The position numbers and the translations under genes were made by a program. 23,000 nt of DNA from a virus: IMG/VR virus record IMGVR_UViG_3300032116_001361, positions 1-23,000 of that record. One strand, written 5' to 3'. Below the pieces are notes generated by a model, which worked only from the letters and a program-made list of their open reading frames with translations, searched no databases and was not told where the DNA came from. Of the stretch, positions 6,049 to 16,400 are shown piece after piece (the first letter of the stretch is position 1; the number at the start of each line of letters is the position of its first letter).

Positions 6049-6380
6049 ATTTAGCCGCTTTAGAAGGAGAAGTTTTCTTAATTGGACATTGGAAGAATTA
6101 CGATGAACTTGAAGAAAATTTATCAATGCCAGAACTTATAAATACTTTACAGGCTTTAAAGAAAAAAGATTATGAAGATAAAAAATTCTTTGCATCTTTA
6201 AAGGGAGTAGATATAGGTGACAACGAAAATGATAAAAATGGAGGTCCTACTTTCGAAGACATGGAGTTAAGGGCAGCAGGAATAAACGCTGCAAGTAACG
6301 ACGTTGTTTCTTTACAAGGAAGATTCGCAGCTCAGGCTGGTTTTGGAATTGGAGAGGGATTAGGATACTCGAAGGAGTAA
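5716..6380 (+). CDS. Tail assembly chaperone, -1 frameshifted long form (gpGT analogue)
   Basis: The frame -1 to the short chaperone is open from 6003 to the TAA at 6378-6380. Shifting on the slippery CCCAAAC (6006-6012) joins residue Asn99 to a 122-residue extension, giving 221 residues. The extension runs PTSGSGSGWSELDLAALEGE, then VFLIGHWKNYDEL and SMPELINTL, then KKDYEDKKFFASLKGVDIG, a pattern I recognise from the second half of actinophage-type tail chaperones. The ATG at 6126 inside this extension lacks a ribosome binding site, and the protein-like sequence continues well upstream of it, so a separate gene starting there is unlikely. In lambda the T part recruits tube subunits while the G part holds the tape measure. 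The Gly/Ser-rich junction would act as a linker. The C-terminal 45 residues look flexible and Gly/Ala-rich. Confidence 0.8.
6006..6059 (+). promoter_or_regulatory. Programmed -1 ribosomal frameshift signal
   Basis: The slippery heptamer C CCA AAC (6006-6012) fits X XXY YYZ in the reading frame of the short chaperone. After a 5-base spacer an outer stem AGCGGC (6018-6023) / GCCGCT (6054-6059) encloses an inner stem GTTCTG (6028-6033) / CAGAAC (6040-6045) with a 6-base loop. The zero-frame stop (6046-6048) lies inside this structure. Position, phase and spacing all match known -1 frameshift signals. Confidence 0.83.
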
Positions 6381-6391
6381 TTTGAATATAA

Positions 6392-9300
6392 ATGGCTGAC
6401 GAAACAATCAGTACCCGAATAGTCGCTAATGCCGACTTCTCAGCCCTTATTGCCGATGTGCATAAGGTTACTGCCAGCCTATCAAAATTACAAGAACAAT
6501 TAGCTAACTCTAATAAGATGATGGCAAATCAAATTGCCGTCATGAACAGGTCTTTTGCAGACACCTTAAGAAGCACAGGCCAGTTCTCCACACACTTTGT
6601 AAGCCTACAATCAGATGTAGAAAAATTTGGTAAAAATCTAGATGGCGGAAAGTTAAAGTTAAATCAATACTTTAATACATTTAGAGATCATGCTAGAACA
6701 TCTGGCGGACTTATAAGAGAGTTAGCAAAACAACAAGTAGCCCTACAAAATTCAGTATTACAACCGCTAGGCAGAAACGCACAAGGACTTATGCAGTTCA
6801 ATGTGCATGTTCCAAGAGGGCTAGATGAAGTAAAAAATAAATCAGCAATACTAAGACAAGAGATGCAAATCTTGAATAAGGTTATTCAGGATGGTGCAAC
6901 TGGACTTATTAACTGGGGTAAAAATACTCAGTGGGCAGGTCGTCAGTTAACAGTAGGACTAACAGTCCCCCTTGTAGCATTTGGAGCACAAGCTGCTAAA
7001 GCATTTAGAGAAGCTGATCAAGAATTAGTTCGTTTAACTAAGGTTTACGGAGATGTTGCGGGAACTTCAGCAGCAGAATTAGGAAGAGTTAGAAATGAAG
7101 TATCTGCTACTGCAAAAGAAATTTCTGCGGCAATGGGTGTTTCATTTAAAGAAACTATTGGACTTGCAGCGGATATTGCAGCAACTGGCAAAACTGGCGA
7201 TGAACTACTAGGCTCAATTAAAGAAACAACTAGACTCGCAGTACTTGGTGAAGTAGATAGACAAGAAGCAATGAAAGCAACCCTTGCGATTCAGTCTGCA
7301 TTTAAACAAAATACAGATGAGCTTTCAGAATCAATTAACTTCCTTAACGCAGTTGAAAACCAAACATCAACAACTCTTAATGACTTAGTAGAAGCAATTC
7401 CAAAAGCTGGTCCAGTAATTCAAGGACTAGGCGGAAGCGTACAAGACCTTGCCCTTTATCTTACAGCAATGCGTGAGGGCGGTATTAATGCATCAGAAGG
7501 CGCAAACGCATTAAAGTCAGCACTAGCATCTTTAATTAACCCAACAGATGTTGCAGTAGGCAAATTTCAATCTTTAGGAATTGATCTTTTAGGAATTGTA
7601 AATAACAACGCTGGTAATCTAACTGGCACATTAATGGCATTACAGGGAGCGCTAGATAACTTAGATCCATTACAGAAGCAACAAGCAATTGAGCAATTGT
7701 TTGGTAAGTTCCAGTTCTCAAGACTTAATGCTTTATTTGAAAACTTAGGCAGACAAGGAAGCCAGACCTTACAGGTATTAGATCTTATGAAAGCCTCTAC
7801 TGGAGAATTGGCTTCTGTGGCAGATCGAGAATTAGCAGCGGTAACAGAGTCAGCATCTGGTAAATACCGTAGAGCAATTGAAAGTTTAAGAGCATCTTTA
7901 GCTGAAGTCGGAGAGCAATTTTTAACTATCAACACAGTACTTATTCAAGTTATTGACAAGGTTGTTCAGTTTGCTAATAATCTTCCAGGACCAGTAAAAC
8001 AAGTACTGGCTTTGGCTGGAGGATTTACAGCAATAATTGGACCAGTAATTATGTTAACTGGTGTACTTGCTAACTTCTTTGGTTATTTATTAAAGGGTGC
8101 ATTCCACATGAAGTCATTCCTTAAGGGTGGAGAGGGATGGAAATATTTAACTCCAGAAATGTTGGCGGCAGAAAAAGCTGGAAGATTAGTTGAACAATCA
8201 TTTTACAGTGATGCCAAAGCAGCGGCGGTATTACAACAGGCACTGAGAAACCTCCTGGATGAATTTGCATTACTAGAAGCAAAAGCAAAATCAGGAGCAA
8301 TGGCAGTAAATCCAGCAGTATCAACAATGGCTGGCAGCATGATAGTAGGCGGACAAAGAATAGTAAATCCACAACACCCACTTGCAGGTCAAGAAGGAAC
8401 AAGAGCAAGTTCTCACATGGTTCCAAGATCTGGTATGAGCGAAGCACAAAGATTACAGCAAACAATGTTTGGTATGGTTCCAGGATCAATTCCTGTAAAT
8501 CAGAAGATTGGTCAAAACCCACAAATTTATATGAACGAGCCTTTGCCAAATGTTCCTGGGCTTACAACAATTAATGGAGTATCCACAGGTATTGTTTCTG
8601 GAGAAGCTTCTAGATGGCATGCAATGATGGCTACACTTAGCATGCAGTCAAAGGCAGAAATTGAAACATTAAAGAAAACAATTGCAGCCACAGGTACCGT
8701 AAGTAAAGAATTTATGATGCAGTTTGATGATATCTTGCCAGTAGTTTCAAGACTTACAGATAATGCAGCAAGAGAATCTGCAATGATTGTGGCAGAACTT
8801 CGTGCAGGTAAATTAACTGTCGAAGCTGCAAGAGCAAAGATTGTAGCACTTAATCTGCAAACTGAACAGATGATTGCTTCTTCTGTTTCCGCCTCTGCGG
8901 TTTCAATGGGAAGAACAATTAATCCAACAATGGTTCCTACATTAAATCAACCAGTTGTAGATCCTACTGGTAAGTCTAATATGAGAGAGCTATTTAAAAA
9001 GGGTAAGACAAGAGATTTTATTAATAGAATTGCTGGCGTACTTGGAGTAAGAACATCTGGCGCTGGATACAATATTGAAACAACAGTTCCTAAAAAGTTT
9101 GCAACAGGCGGAACTGTAGTTCCTGGGCCAAGGTCGGACACTACAGATACTCAATATATGAATTTAAATGCTGGAGATTTTGTTCTTAATAGAAAAGCAT
9201 CAGACGCCTTACTAGGATTTAATCGTGGCGGACAAGTTCCAGCAATGGTTACTCCTGGAGAAATTGTTGTTCATGACCCAAGCCGTGATGAAATAGATAT

Positions 9301-12300
9301 GCTTTCAGCATACAACAACCAATTTGCAGTAGGCGGAATAGTAAGACCTAACAAAATAAATTATGGCACAATGACTCCTGCAAATGCTCTTTCTATGTTT
9401 AGAGGCGCCGCATCGTTTTTTGGAAATCCTAATTACACCAATAACATGAAAATAGGAACAATTGCTTCAGATGCAGCAATTTTGCACGGAATGGGAATGG
9501 ATCCACAAGCTGCGATTCAAATGGCTTCGGCAGATTATGATGATGCAATCAGATATGCTACAGGCAAAGACGGCACATTTAGTTTAAGTAGATTTACTCA
9601 ACGCAGAAATCAGTTGCTAAGACAAGTTCAACAATATGGATCTTTGATGGGAATTTCTGGAAATCCAATATCGCAATTTACCCCAGGTGGTAAAGGCGCA
9701 AAAAGAGCTGCGGGATTTGGTAGATTTGATTCTGGCATTAAAACAATATATAGCCTACTTATGGGTTCAAATAAATTTGATCCAGAGTCTAAAAAATATT
9801 TAAAGGGGTTAGGTTTACTTAATCCAACTGGAATAAGATCTACAGCACGTGCTCATTTTCAAAGATTTCAAACTCAAGATGTACAGGGACAAGAGTATTT
9901 GTATCAAGCGTCACCAATTCCAGCCCCAGTAAATTCTTTCCTGGCAACTAGTGAAAGTAAAAGACTTGGGAAAGATCTACTTCCTCCAGTAGCAGAAGGA
10001 CGTGGCGGCGCTAAAGGATTCTTTCAAAGAATATTACAAAATGCAGCTTCTCGTGGTGGATATAACAGGGCACAAGTTCCTGCAGCTTCTGATGTATTAG
10101 CGCCATCAAAAAAAGCAACTCCACTTCAAAGAATGTTGCAAGCAGCTTTATCTTCAGCTCTTACAAGAAGACCAATTCCAGTGATGAGAAATTCTGGCGG
10201 TATGATTCCAGGATATAACATGGGCGGGTTAGTTCCTTCTGCAAACGGACAAAAGTATAATCGTGGAGGAAGAGTTCCAGGTGTTCAGTATATGCAACGA
10301 GGCGGTTTCTTAAAAGGCATGCTCGGAGGCGCAGCAATTGGTATGGGCGGACAAATGCTAGGAAACAGCATTGGCGGAGGACTTGGAACTGCTATATCAT
10401 ACGGCTCTTCTATTTTGGGATCTATGATAGGATTTGGCGGAATTGGAAGTAGGGGAGATGAAAAGGGTTCTGGATTTATTGGCAAGCAAATGCAAAAACT
10501 TGATCCAAATTTAACTAAGCCAATTGGACCATTAAATAGTTTATCTACGGCCAGCAAAGGCCTTGCAGGAAATCTTGGCGGAATTGCTAAAATTTTTGGT
10601 CCTGTATTAAGAGGATTTTCAACACTACTAAAACTTACTAGTCCTTTAGGAATAGCAATTACTGGAGTAACTGCCGCTATTGGATTTTTTGTAAAAGCTC
10701 AAAAAGAGAAGGCTGCTGCACTAGAAATAGGAAGACAAGCATTCGGTATGGATGCAGAAGCTGCAAAAAAAGCTGGATTTACATACACAGACTATAATGC
10801 TAAAATTAAAGAAGCAATTTCAAACGCTCAAGCTTTAAAAGAAAGAAATGTTATGATTTACGAAAGCATGACAAAAGCTAACGTTCCAATAAATTTAACA
10901 ATTGAGCAATATAAAAAACTTAAAGAACAAGTAAAAGAAACTATGGGAAGCTACATTCAATTGTTTGATCAAACAAATAGAAAAGATGTTGGCAACGTTG
11001 CCGTTCAGCTAAAGGCGCAGTTTATGGCCGCTGGAGATACAGCAGAAGTTGCTACTGCAAAAATATTTACAATGATTAAAGAATCTAAAAATGCTAGTGC
11101 GGCTGCTCAAGCAATTAGCGCTAGCGCCTTCCAAAGCATTCAAAACATAGAGCAAGCTTCTGCTCAAACAGTAAAAACATATGAAGCAGCAACGAAAACT
11201 GGAGATGCTGAATCTCAAGCAAAAGCTTTACACACAGTGTTTATGGCAATGGATGCCAGTATTGCTTCAGTTGTTGAAGAGCAAAAAAAGCTAGGCGGAA
11301 CGGGAGAAGAGGCTGCAGAAAGAGTAGCTGGCGCAATAAAATCTAAGGTTGCAGAAATAAATAGGCTATTTGGAACACAGGCAACTTTAACTGAAGATGT
11401 TATTTCTGAAATTGGAAAAGCCAACCCGTTACTGGCTGAAATGTTAAATGATACAGATACTTTAAATAGTGCATGGGCTAAATATAGACTAACTCTTAGC
11501 GGAGTTACAATGAATTTTCAGTTTATGAGTGGAGAGGCAGCAATTGCTGCAAATGAATTAAATGAAATTGTAAAGGCTCAAGTTCAACTTAATCCAGCAG
11601 TAAAATCAGCAAACGCAGAATACGGAAAAATGACAGCCAGGATTAAAGATCTTGAAAAAGCACAAAAAGGTCAATCCGTTAAAGCTCAATATAATGCTAA
11701 AGAAGAATCTAAAAGGCTACAAGAGCAAATTGCAGATATTAAAAAAGCTGCTCAAGAAAAAATTGAAGGAATCCGTAAAGCAACTGAGGCAGAAAATACT
11801 CAGCTAGAAATTCAAAAAGCTCAATTAAGAGCCCAGCAAGCGCTTATCCAAGGCAACATGACTGCATATGCTGAAGAGCAGATGACTATTGAGCAGTTGA
11901 TGAATGAGGCTAATCGTAAAGACGCAGAAGAAGCAATTATAGCTAAAGCAGAAATTGATATTAAGCCTCTTCAAGACGCACTAGATGCCATAGCAAATAA
12001 GCAAGAAGCGGTTGCAAAAAAAGCAGCCCTTGCAGGAGACAGCTTGGCAGCAATGAGAACTAAAGCAGATGATTACAATTCTAACTTAACTCAATATACA
12101 ACTAACTTAACTAACTTAATGACAAAGCTTCAAATAGAAGGAGATAAGTTTAAATTAACTAAAGAGTTTACTACCACTATGACGGCACTTGAAACATTGG
12201 GCAAAAACCTAGGAATAAAAACTACTCCACAACAGGTTTTAGATCAAATTGGTGCAGCTCTTTCTAAAAATCAAATTGTAGCAAATCAGGTTAATATATT

Positions 12301-12934
12301 AACAGGCAAAATTAGAGACGGAAGCATAACTGGCGCAGGAACATTTTCAAGTCCTTATAGTTTAGGTCAACAAGGAATTGGAACTAAGGGTGAAATTCAA
12401 GGAGCATCACTAAAAAATTATGGAAACGTTCTAAAAGATTTTGGTGAAACTGGCATTGGGCAAAAGCTTAAGAATTTTGCATACAAACAAGGTTTAGTAA
12501 TGGGAGATTACTTTTCAGCAGAAGACGACAAAGGGCTTGTATCCGTATTTAAGGTAACAGATGAAGATGGAAATATTAAAAGAGTAAAAAATCCTTACGA
12601 AAAGAAATCCCTTGGAGGACAATTTGCGGCAGGAGATAATCTATTAATAAATGATAGAAAGAATGCTTTAGGAACCCAAATAGAGGGTATTGCAATATCT
12701 CCTAATTTCTCTGGAACAGTATATCCAAATGCGGCTACAATGCCTACATATAATATTCCTACTGGTCAAAAAGGTTATGGAGTAAATATATCAAATAGCC
12801 CAAGTAGCAATAATGTGTATGATATAAATATTGTTCTAAATGGAACTAATGTTACGGCAGAAGATGTTATAATTCAGATGAAGAGAGAAATGGCATTGGT
12901 TAACGCAAAAGAAGGAATAAATAGAAGGGTCTAA
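6392..12934 (+). CDS. Tape measure protein
   Basis: A 2180-residue protein, the longest gene here, which sets tail length and may help DNA enter the cell. At about 0.15 nm per residue of helical tape, the tail would be roughly 0.3 micrometre long. Residues 1-150 are helical; about 160-560 match the TP901-type tape measure domain (NWGKNTQWAGRQLTVGLTVP, later LTAMREGGINASEGANALKS). Hydrophobic segments lie at about 538-568, 1310-1350 (Gly-rich) and 1417-1437. Two zones of Gly-Gly/Pro-Gly motifs, each followed by a short loop (about 905-960, with NLNAGDFVLNRKASD and VTPGEIVVHDP; and about 1266-1310), flank an unrecognised region of about 285 residues. A long Lys/Glu/Gln-rich coiled coil spans about 1740-1885. 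The start ATG at 6392 is fixed by an in-frame stop just before it; GAAGGAG (6371-6377) lies 14 bases away, which is rather long. No muramidase or peptidase motif was recognised. Confidence 0.93.
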   Translation: MADETISTRIVANADFSALIADVHKVTASLSKLQEQLANSNKMMANQIAVMNRSFADTLRSTGQFSTHFVSLQSDVEKFGKNLDGGKLKLNQYFNTFRDHARTSGGLIRELAKQQVALQNSVLQPLGRNAQGLMQFNVHVPRGLDEVKNKSAILRQEMQILNKVIQDGATGLINWGKNTQWAGRQLTVGLTVPLVAFGAQAAKAFREADQELVRLTKVYGDVAGTSAAELGRVRNEVSATAKEISAAMGVSFKETIGLAADIAATGKTGDELLGSIKETTRLAVLGEVDRQEAMKATLAIQSAFKQNTDELSESINFLNAVENQTSTTLNDLVEAIPKAGPVIQGLGGSVQDLALYLTAMREGGINASEGANALKSALASLINPTDVAVGKFQSLGIDLLGIVNNNAGNLTGTLMALQGALDNLDPLQKQQAIEQLFGKFQFSRLNALFENLGRQGSQTLQVLDLMKASTGELASVADRELAAVTESASGKYRRAIESLRASLAEVGEQFLTINTVLIQVIDKVVQFANNLPGPVKQVLALAGGFTAIIGPVIMLTGVLANFFGYLLKGAFHMKSFLKGGEGWKYLTPEMLAAEKAGRLVEQSFYSDAKAAAVLQQALRNLLDEFALLEAKAKSGAMAVNPAVSTMAGSMIVGGQRIVNPQHPLAGQEGTRASSHMVPRSGMSEAQRLQQTMFGMVPGSIPVNQKIGQNPQIYMNEPLPNVPGLTTINGVSTGIVSGEASRWHAMMATLSMQSKAEIETLKKTIAATGTVSKEFMMQFDDILPVVSRLTDNAARESAMIVAELRAGKLTVEAARAKIVALNLQTEQMIASSVSASAVSMGRTINPTMVPTLNQPVVDPTGKSNMRELFKKGKTRDFINRIAGVLGVRTSGAGYNIETTVPKKFATGGTVVPGPRSDTTDTQYMNLNAGDFVLNRKASDALLGFNRGGQVPAMVTPGEIVVHDPSRDEIDMLSAYNNQFAVGGIVRPNKINYGTMTPANALSMFRGAASFFGNPNYTNNMKIGTIASDAAILHGMGMDPQAAIQMASADYDDAIRYATGKDGTFSLSRFTQRRNQLLRQVQQYGSLMGISGNPISQFTPGGKGAKRAAGFGRFDSGIKTIYSLLMGSNKFDPESKKYLKGLGLLNPTGIRSTARAHFQRFQTQDVQGQEYLYQASPIPAPVNSFLATSESKRLGKDLLPPVAEGRGGAKGFFQRILQNAASRGGYNRAQVPAASDVLAPSKKATPLQRMLQAALSSALTRRPIPVMRNSGGMIPGYNMGGLVPSANGQKYNRGGRVPGVQYMQRGGFLKGMLGGAAIGMGGQMLGNSIGGGLGTAISYGSSILGSMIGFGGIGSRGDEKGSGFIGKQMQKLDPNLTKPIGPLNSLSTASKGLAGNLGGIAKIFGPVLRGFSTLLKLTSPLGIAITGVTAAIGFFVKAQKEKAAALEIGRQAFGMDAEAAKKAGFTYTDYNAKIKEAISNAQALKERNVMIYESMTKANVPINLTIEQYKKLKEQVKETMGSYIQLFDQTNRKDVGNVAVQLKAQFMAAGDTAEVATAKIFTMIKESKNASAAAQAISASAFQSIQNIEQASAQTVKTYEAATKTGDAESQAKALHTVFMAMDASIASVVEEQKKLGGTGEEAAERVAGAIKSKVAEINRLFGTQATLTEDVISEIGKANPLLAEMLNDTDTLNSAWAKYRLTLSGVTMNFQFMSGEAAIAANELNEIVKAQVQLNPAVKSANAEYGKMTARIKDLEKAQKGQSVKAQYNAKEESKRLQEQIADIKKAAQEKIEGIRKATEAENTQLEIQKAQLRAQQALIQGNMTAYAEEQMTIEQLMNEANRKDAEEAIIAKAEIDIKPLQDALDAIANKQEAVAKKAALAGDSLAAMRTKADDYNSNLTQYTTNLTNLMTKLQIEGDKFKLTKEFTTTMTALETLGKNLGIKTTPQQVLDQIGAALSKNQIVANQVNILTGKIRDGSITGAGTFSSPYSLGQQGIGTKGEIQGASLKNYGNVLKDFGETGIGQKLKNFAYKQGLVMGDYFSAEDDKGLVSVFKVTDEDGNIKRVKNPYEKKSLGGQFAAGDNLLINDRKNALGTQIEGIAISPNFSGTVYPNAATMPTYNIPTGQKGYGVNISNSPSSNNVYDINIVLNGTNVTAEDVIIQMKREMALVNAKEGINRRV

Positions 12935-12936
12935 TT

Positions 12937-13440
12937 ATGACAACATACTTACCTAGAGGTTCCGTTTTAAATATAGAGGCAAAAGATCTTCTTGCCACCC
13001 CAGAAGGAACTACAAAAATTTGGAATAAAATTACTGAGCATAACCGTTCAGACATTAGTATATCTGTAGAAAGAATTGAAAAGGCTGTAAGAACATCTAA
13101 CGGAACGTTGAGAAAAAACCACATAGCAGACAAGAGAAGGTTTTCAATGTCTTGGACAATGCTTCCTTCATATCGATCATTAACTGTTGACGGAGGCTGG
13201 GGAGCAGAAGACCTAAGATCTTTCTATCTAAGCGATGACGGCAAAAAAGAATTTAATGTAAGAATTAACTTGGCAAAAGGCGGAACAGACACATCTTCAT
13301 CTGGTGCAACATATACGCCAACTATGGCAAAAACATCGTCAGAATTATATACGGTGGTATTTGGAGGCTGTAATTTTTCAGTTGTAAAACGTGGTCTACA
13401 GCCACACTGGAATGTTTCGATTGAACTGGAAGAGGTATAA
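12937..13440 (+). CDS. Small tail protein after the tape measure, possibly distal tail protein
   Basis: A 167-residue protein rich in beta strands and in Ser/Thr/Lys. Visible blocks are an N-terminal strand (YLPRGSVLNIEAKDL), a segment with KAVRTSNGTLRKNHIADKRR followed by FSMSWTMLPS, an aromatic loop GGWGAEDLRSFYLSDD (about 86-101), and a C-terminal strand pair with YTVVFGGCNFSVVKRGLQPH and WNVSIELEEV. The last strands resemble the closing of a tail-tube-like sandwich, the fold shared by tube and distal tail (Dit) proteins. Directly after the tape measure and before the hub is the usual Dit position, and the size is close to an N-terminal Dit domain alone. It begins two bases after the tape measure stop with AGAAGGG at 12923-12929. 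Function is inferred mainly from order. Confidence 0.55.
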   Translation: MTTYLPRGSVLNIEAKDLLATPEGTTKIWNKITEHNRSDISISVERIEKAVRTSNGTLRKNHIADKRRFSMSWTMLPSYRSLTVDGGWGAEDLRSFYLSDDGKKEFNVRINLAKGGTDTSSSGATYTPTMAKTSSELYTVVFGGCNFSVVKRGLQPHWNVSIELEEV

Positions 13441-16400
13441 TGATTTCGTATCCAGCTGTTGAAACTTTATTAGAAGAATATACTACAATACAAACTAATG
13501 TGGGTTGCACTATTGAATACAATATGAATTCAATGGTTGACAATATTACTGTTGTAGGAACAGATTATGTTAGATCTTCAGATAATGCTAAACCTTACAA
13601 AAAATTATTTCCAGCATCTTCTGTTATTAAATCATTTAGGCCAGTAGGAGCTGGAGTTAAGTATGCTGTATTTGGAGATGTAGGCGAGCACACTTGGAAA
13701 AATCCTAAGAATATAGATTACCCATTAAATTTTAGAACCTATTATCCTGGTATAGATACGTATTACAAATACTGGCTATCTCAAAAAAGCGTAGGGGCAA
13801 ACATAACAATTACATACCCTCAAGCAGTTTTAACTAATAAGATTGTTGTCAGGTTTGAAATATCTCACTCTATACCAGCCACATGGACTGTATATAAAGA
13901 AGGAGACGCAGTTCTTGCAACAGGCACAAGTTCTGCCATAAAGCCTTTTACAACCAGCGGAACAAAAAATTATGACTCTGGAACATTGACTCTTTATTAT
14001 AATGGAACATCATGGGCAACAACTGAACCTTCAACAATATCAGCTCCTATATCAATAACATCTTTAAAGCTAACAACGGGAGCAGTAAGTGGTGCACATA
14101 TTGGAGTTATTGAATTATCTCCTAGATGGATAACAGACTTAACAGAACATATCGTAGATTTCTCTATATCAAAAGAATCTTCTACAAGCGCTGACGATAT
14201 TTTGCCAGTAGGCAAGGTTTCAGCAAATTCAATTTCTATGGGATTAGTTTCATACGAAGCAACTAGAAAAATTATTACATATGAAAAGGGAACGGCGTTT
14301 GATGCTACTAAGCTATATATGTATAAATCAGCAGAATTAAAACCTTACATTAAAGTATATTACTCAGGAGCTCCGTATACAGATTCAAAAGGATTACATG
14401 AAAGAGTAAAGCAAGGAACATTTTATATTGATAACTGGAACACATCAGAGTTTGGAGACATATCTTTAGATGCACTAGATGGAGCAAAGTATTTACAGGA
14501 TATAATTTGTCCTGGAATGGTTTGTAAAGATACAAGTGTTGCAGGAATTATTAGAAGACTTTTAGACAATGTTGGATTTACTAATTATAACTTAAACTAT
14601 AGAACAGAAATTGAAAATGGAAAAACAGTTATAAAAGATGACTCAATTTTAAACCCAATTTATTGGTGGACAGATGACGGCGAAACCGTATGGAATGCTA
14701 TTCAAGAGCTGTGCAGAGATTCTCAAATGGTTGCCACATTTGATGAAAATAACATATTGCAATTTTACACAAGAGACTATTTGTTTAAGCAGACAACCAC
14801 ACACTGGAATTTTAACTATGCAAAAAATGGTAACATATTGCCAGACATTATGTCTTTTCAAAAAAGAGATCTGCCAGCAGTAAATCAAGTAAAAATTTTG
14901 TGGAATCCAGTAACATCTAGCCAACTAATTGGAGATGGTCAACCAATATGGAAATCTGGAACATCATACCTAGGAGCATATTCTTTAGTTCAAGATATTC
15001 CAGCTAGCACAAGCGGCGGAGGTGCTAATACAGAAATTACATTATTCCCAATAACAGTACAAGATGTTAAACAGATTGTATACAACTTTTCTGGATACCT
15101 AGTTATAGATTCTGAAATTATAGAATATGACGCAATAGAGTATCAATACTTAGACACTCAAAATACATTAAAAAAATTATGGATTACTCAAGTTTCTGAT
15201 CTACAAAAAATAGCAAATGATTTATATGCTTCAGCATCTGCTGATAAAATAATTGCACAAACTGGAAAGGTTAGAGTAAAAACCAGAGGAGCATTTGGAA
15301 CTAGTGCGGTTGCTCATGCAAAAACTGGATCAATAACTGGCTGGAGCGGATTTGAGAATACTCTTAGAGCTAGTGGTGAAAATTTACAAGGCACAAGCAC
15401 ACCTTCAAGTGTTACTAATAATACAGCATCACTTCCTTCGTTAGACAAAATGCCACCTGAATCAGAATCTAAAGATCCAGATGTTGGAACTAAATTAATT
15501 CAAAAGTCTTTATTGCAAATAACTGCACTGGGTTCAACAAGCCAACAAAGCAAGCAGTACTCTGTTGCAGTAAAAAACATGGGAATAAATACTTCAGGAA
15601 GCTATTATAATTTTGGAACGGGTTTATTTTTTAAAGGATCACAAAATAATACAAGAGGGTCTGGTGGTATAGCATTCTTTACAAGTGCAAACGGATTAGA
15701 TGGATATTATATTAAACTAGAGACAACAAGCAATCAACCAGAAAGTGGATCTGATAAACCACTATCAATATTTAAAGTAAAAAATGGAGTAATAACTAAT
15801 TTACAGGATAGTCAAACAGATAAAACCAAGACTTTGGCATATCTAGCACAAGGGGTATCCTATAAAGTTGATGTTCGTGTGCAGGTCAAAGAGTCCGCTG
15901 TTGTGATAGATGCCCGTATAAATAACTTTAAAGTAACAGCAGTTGATTCAGTAAACGCACTTTCTAAAACAAGCAACATTGCTGTTTTTTCAAACTCTAA
16001 TTCTACATTCTTTGACTACGTACACGCTATTCCCCTTAACGAAAAACAATATTCAGAAGGAATAATATCAGATCAATATTCTGGAAGATTTGGATCTACT
16101 ACTTTAGACTTTTTATACGGTGAAAAATTATCAAGTGGATCTGATAATAGCGCTATACCTAGCGGCATATTAGACGAGTTTGGAACAGTTGCAAGAGAAC
16201 TTTTAAAAGTAAATATTAAATATGACTCAAGGCCTGCCTTCCCTATAATAACCAGTCTTGGACTAAATCAATTTGTAGAGTTAATTGGATACAGGCTTAC
16301 GTCATTTGGCGCAGAGGTTTATGTTTTAAATAATGCTGGAACATTCGTGCCCTTAGACGATTCCAGGTTTGCCTCATTTAGCGTTATTGGAAATACAATA

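Noticed and set aside
6126-6380. Separate gene starting at the ATG at 6126
   Set aside because: No ribosome binding site precedes it, and chaperone-like sequence in the same frame continues back to about 6012, where a frameshift signal lies. It is better read as part of the frameshifted long chaperone.
6392-12934. Cell-wall hydrolase domain in the tape measure
   Set aside because: No lysozyme, NlpC/P60 or M23 peptidase signature (for example HxH or catalytic Cys-His pattern) could be recognised.
13436-13441. TATAAT at the start of the hub gene
   Set aside because: It again comes from a TAATG overlap with no -35 and would start transcription inside the gene.
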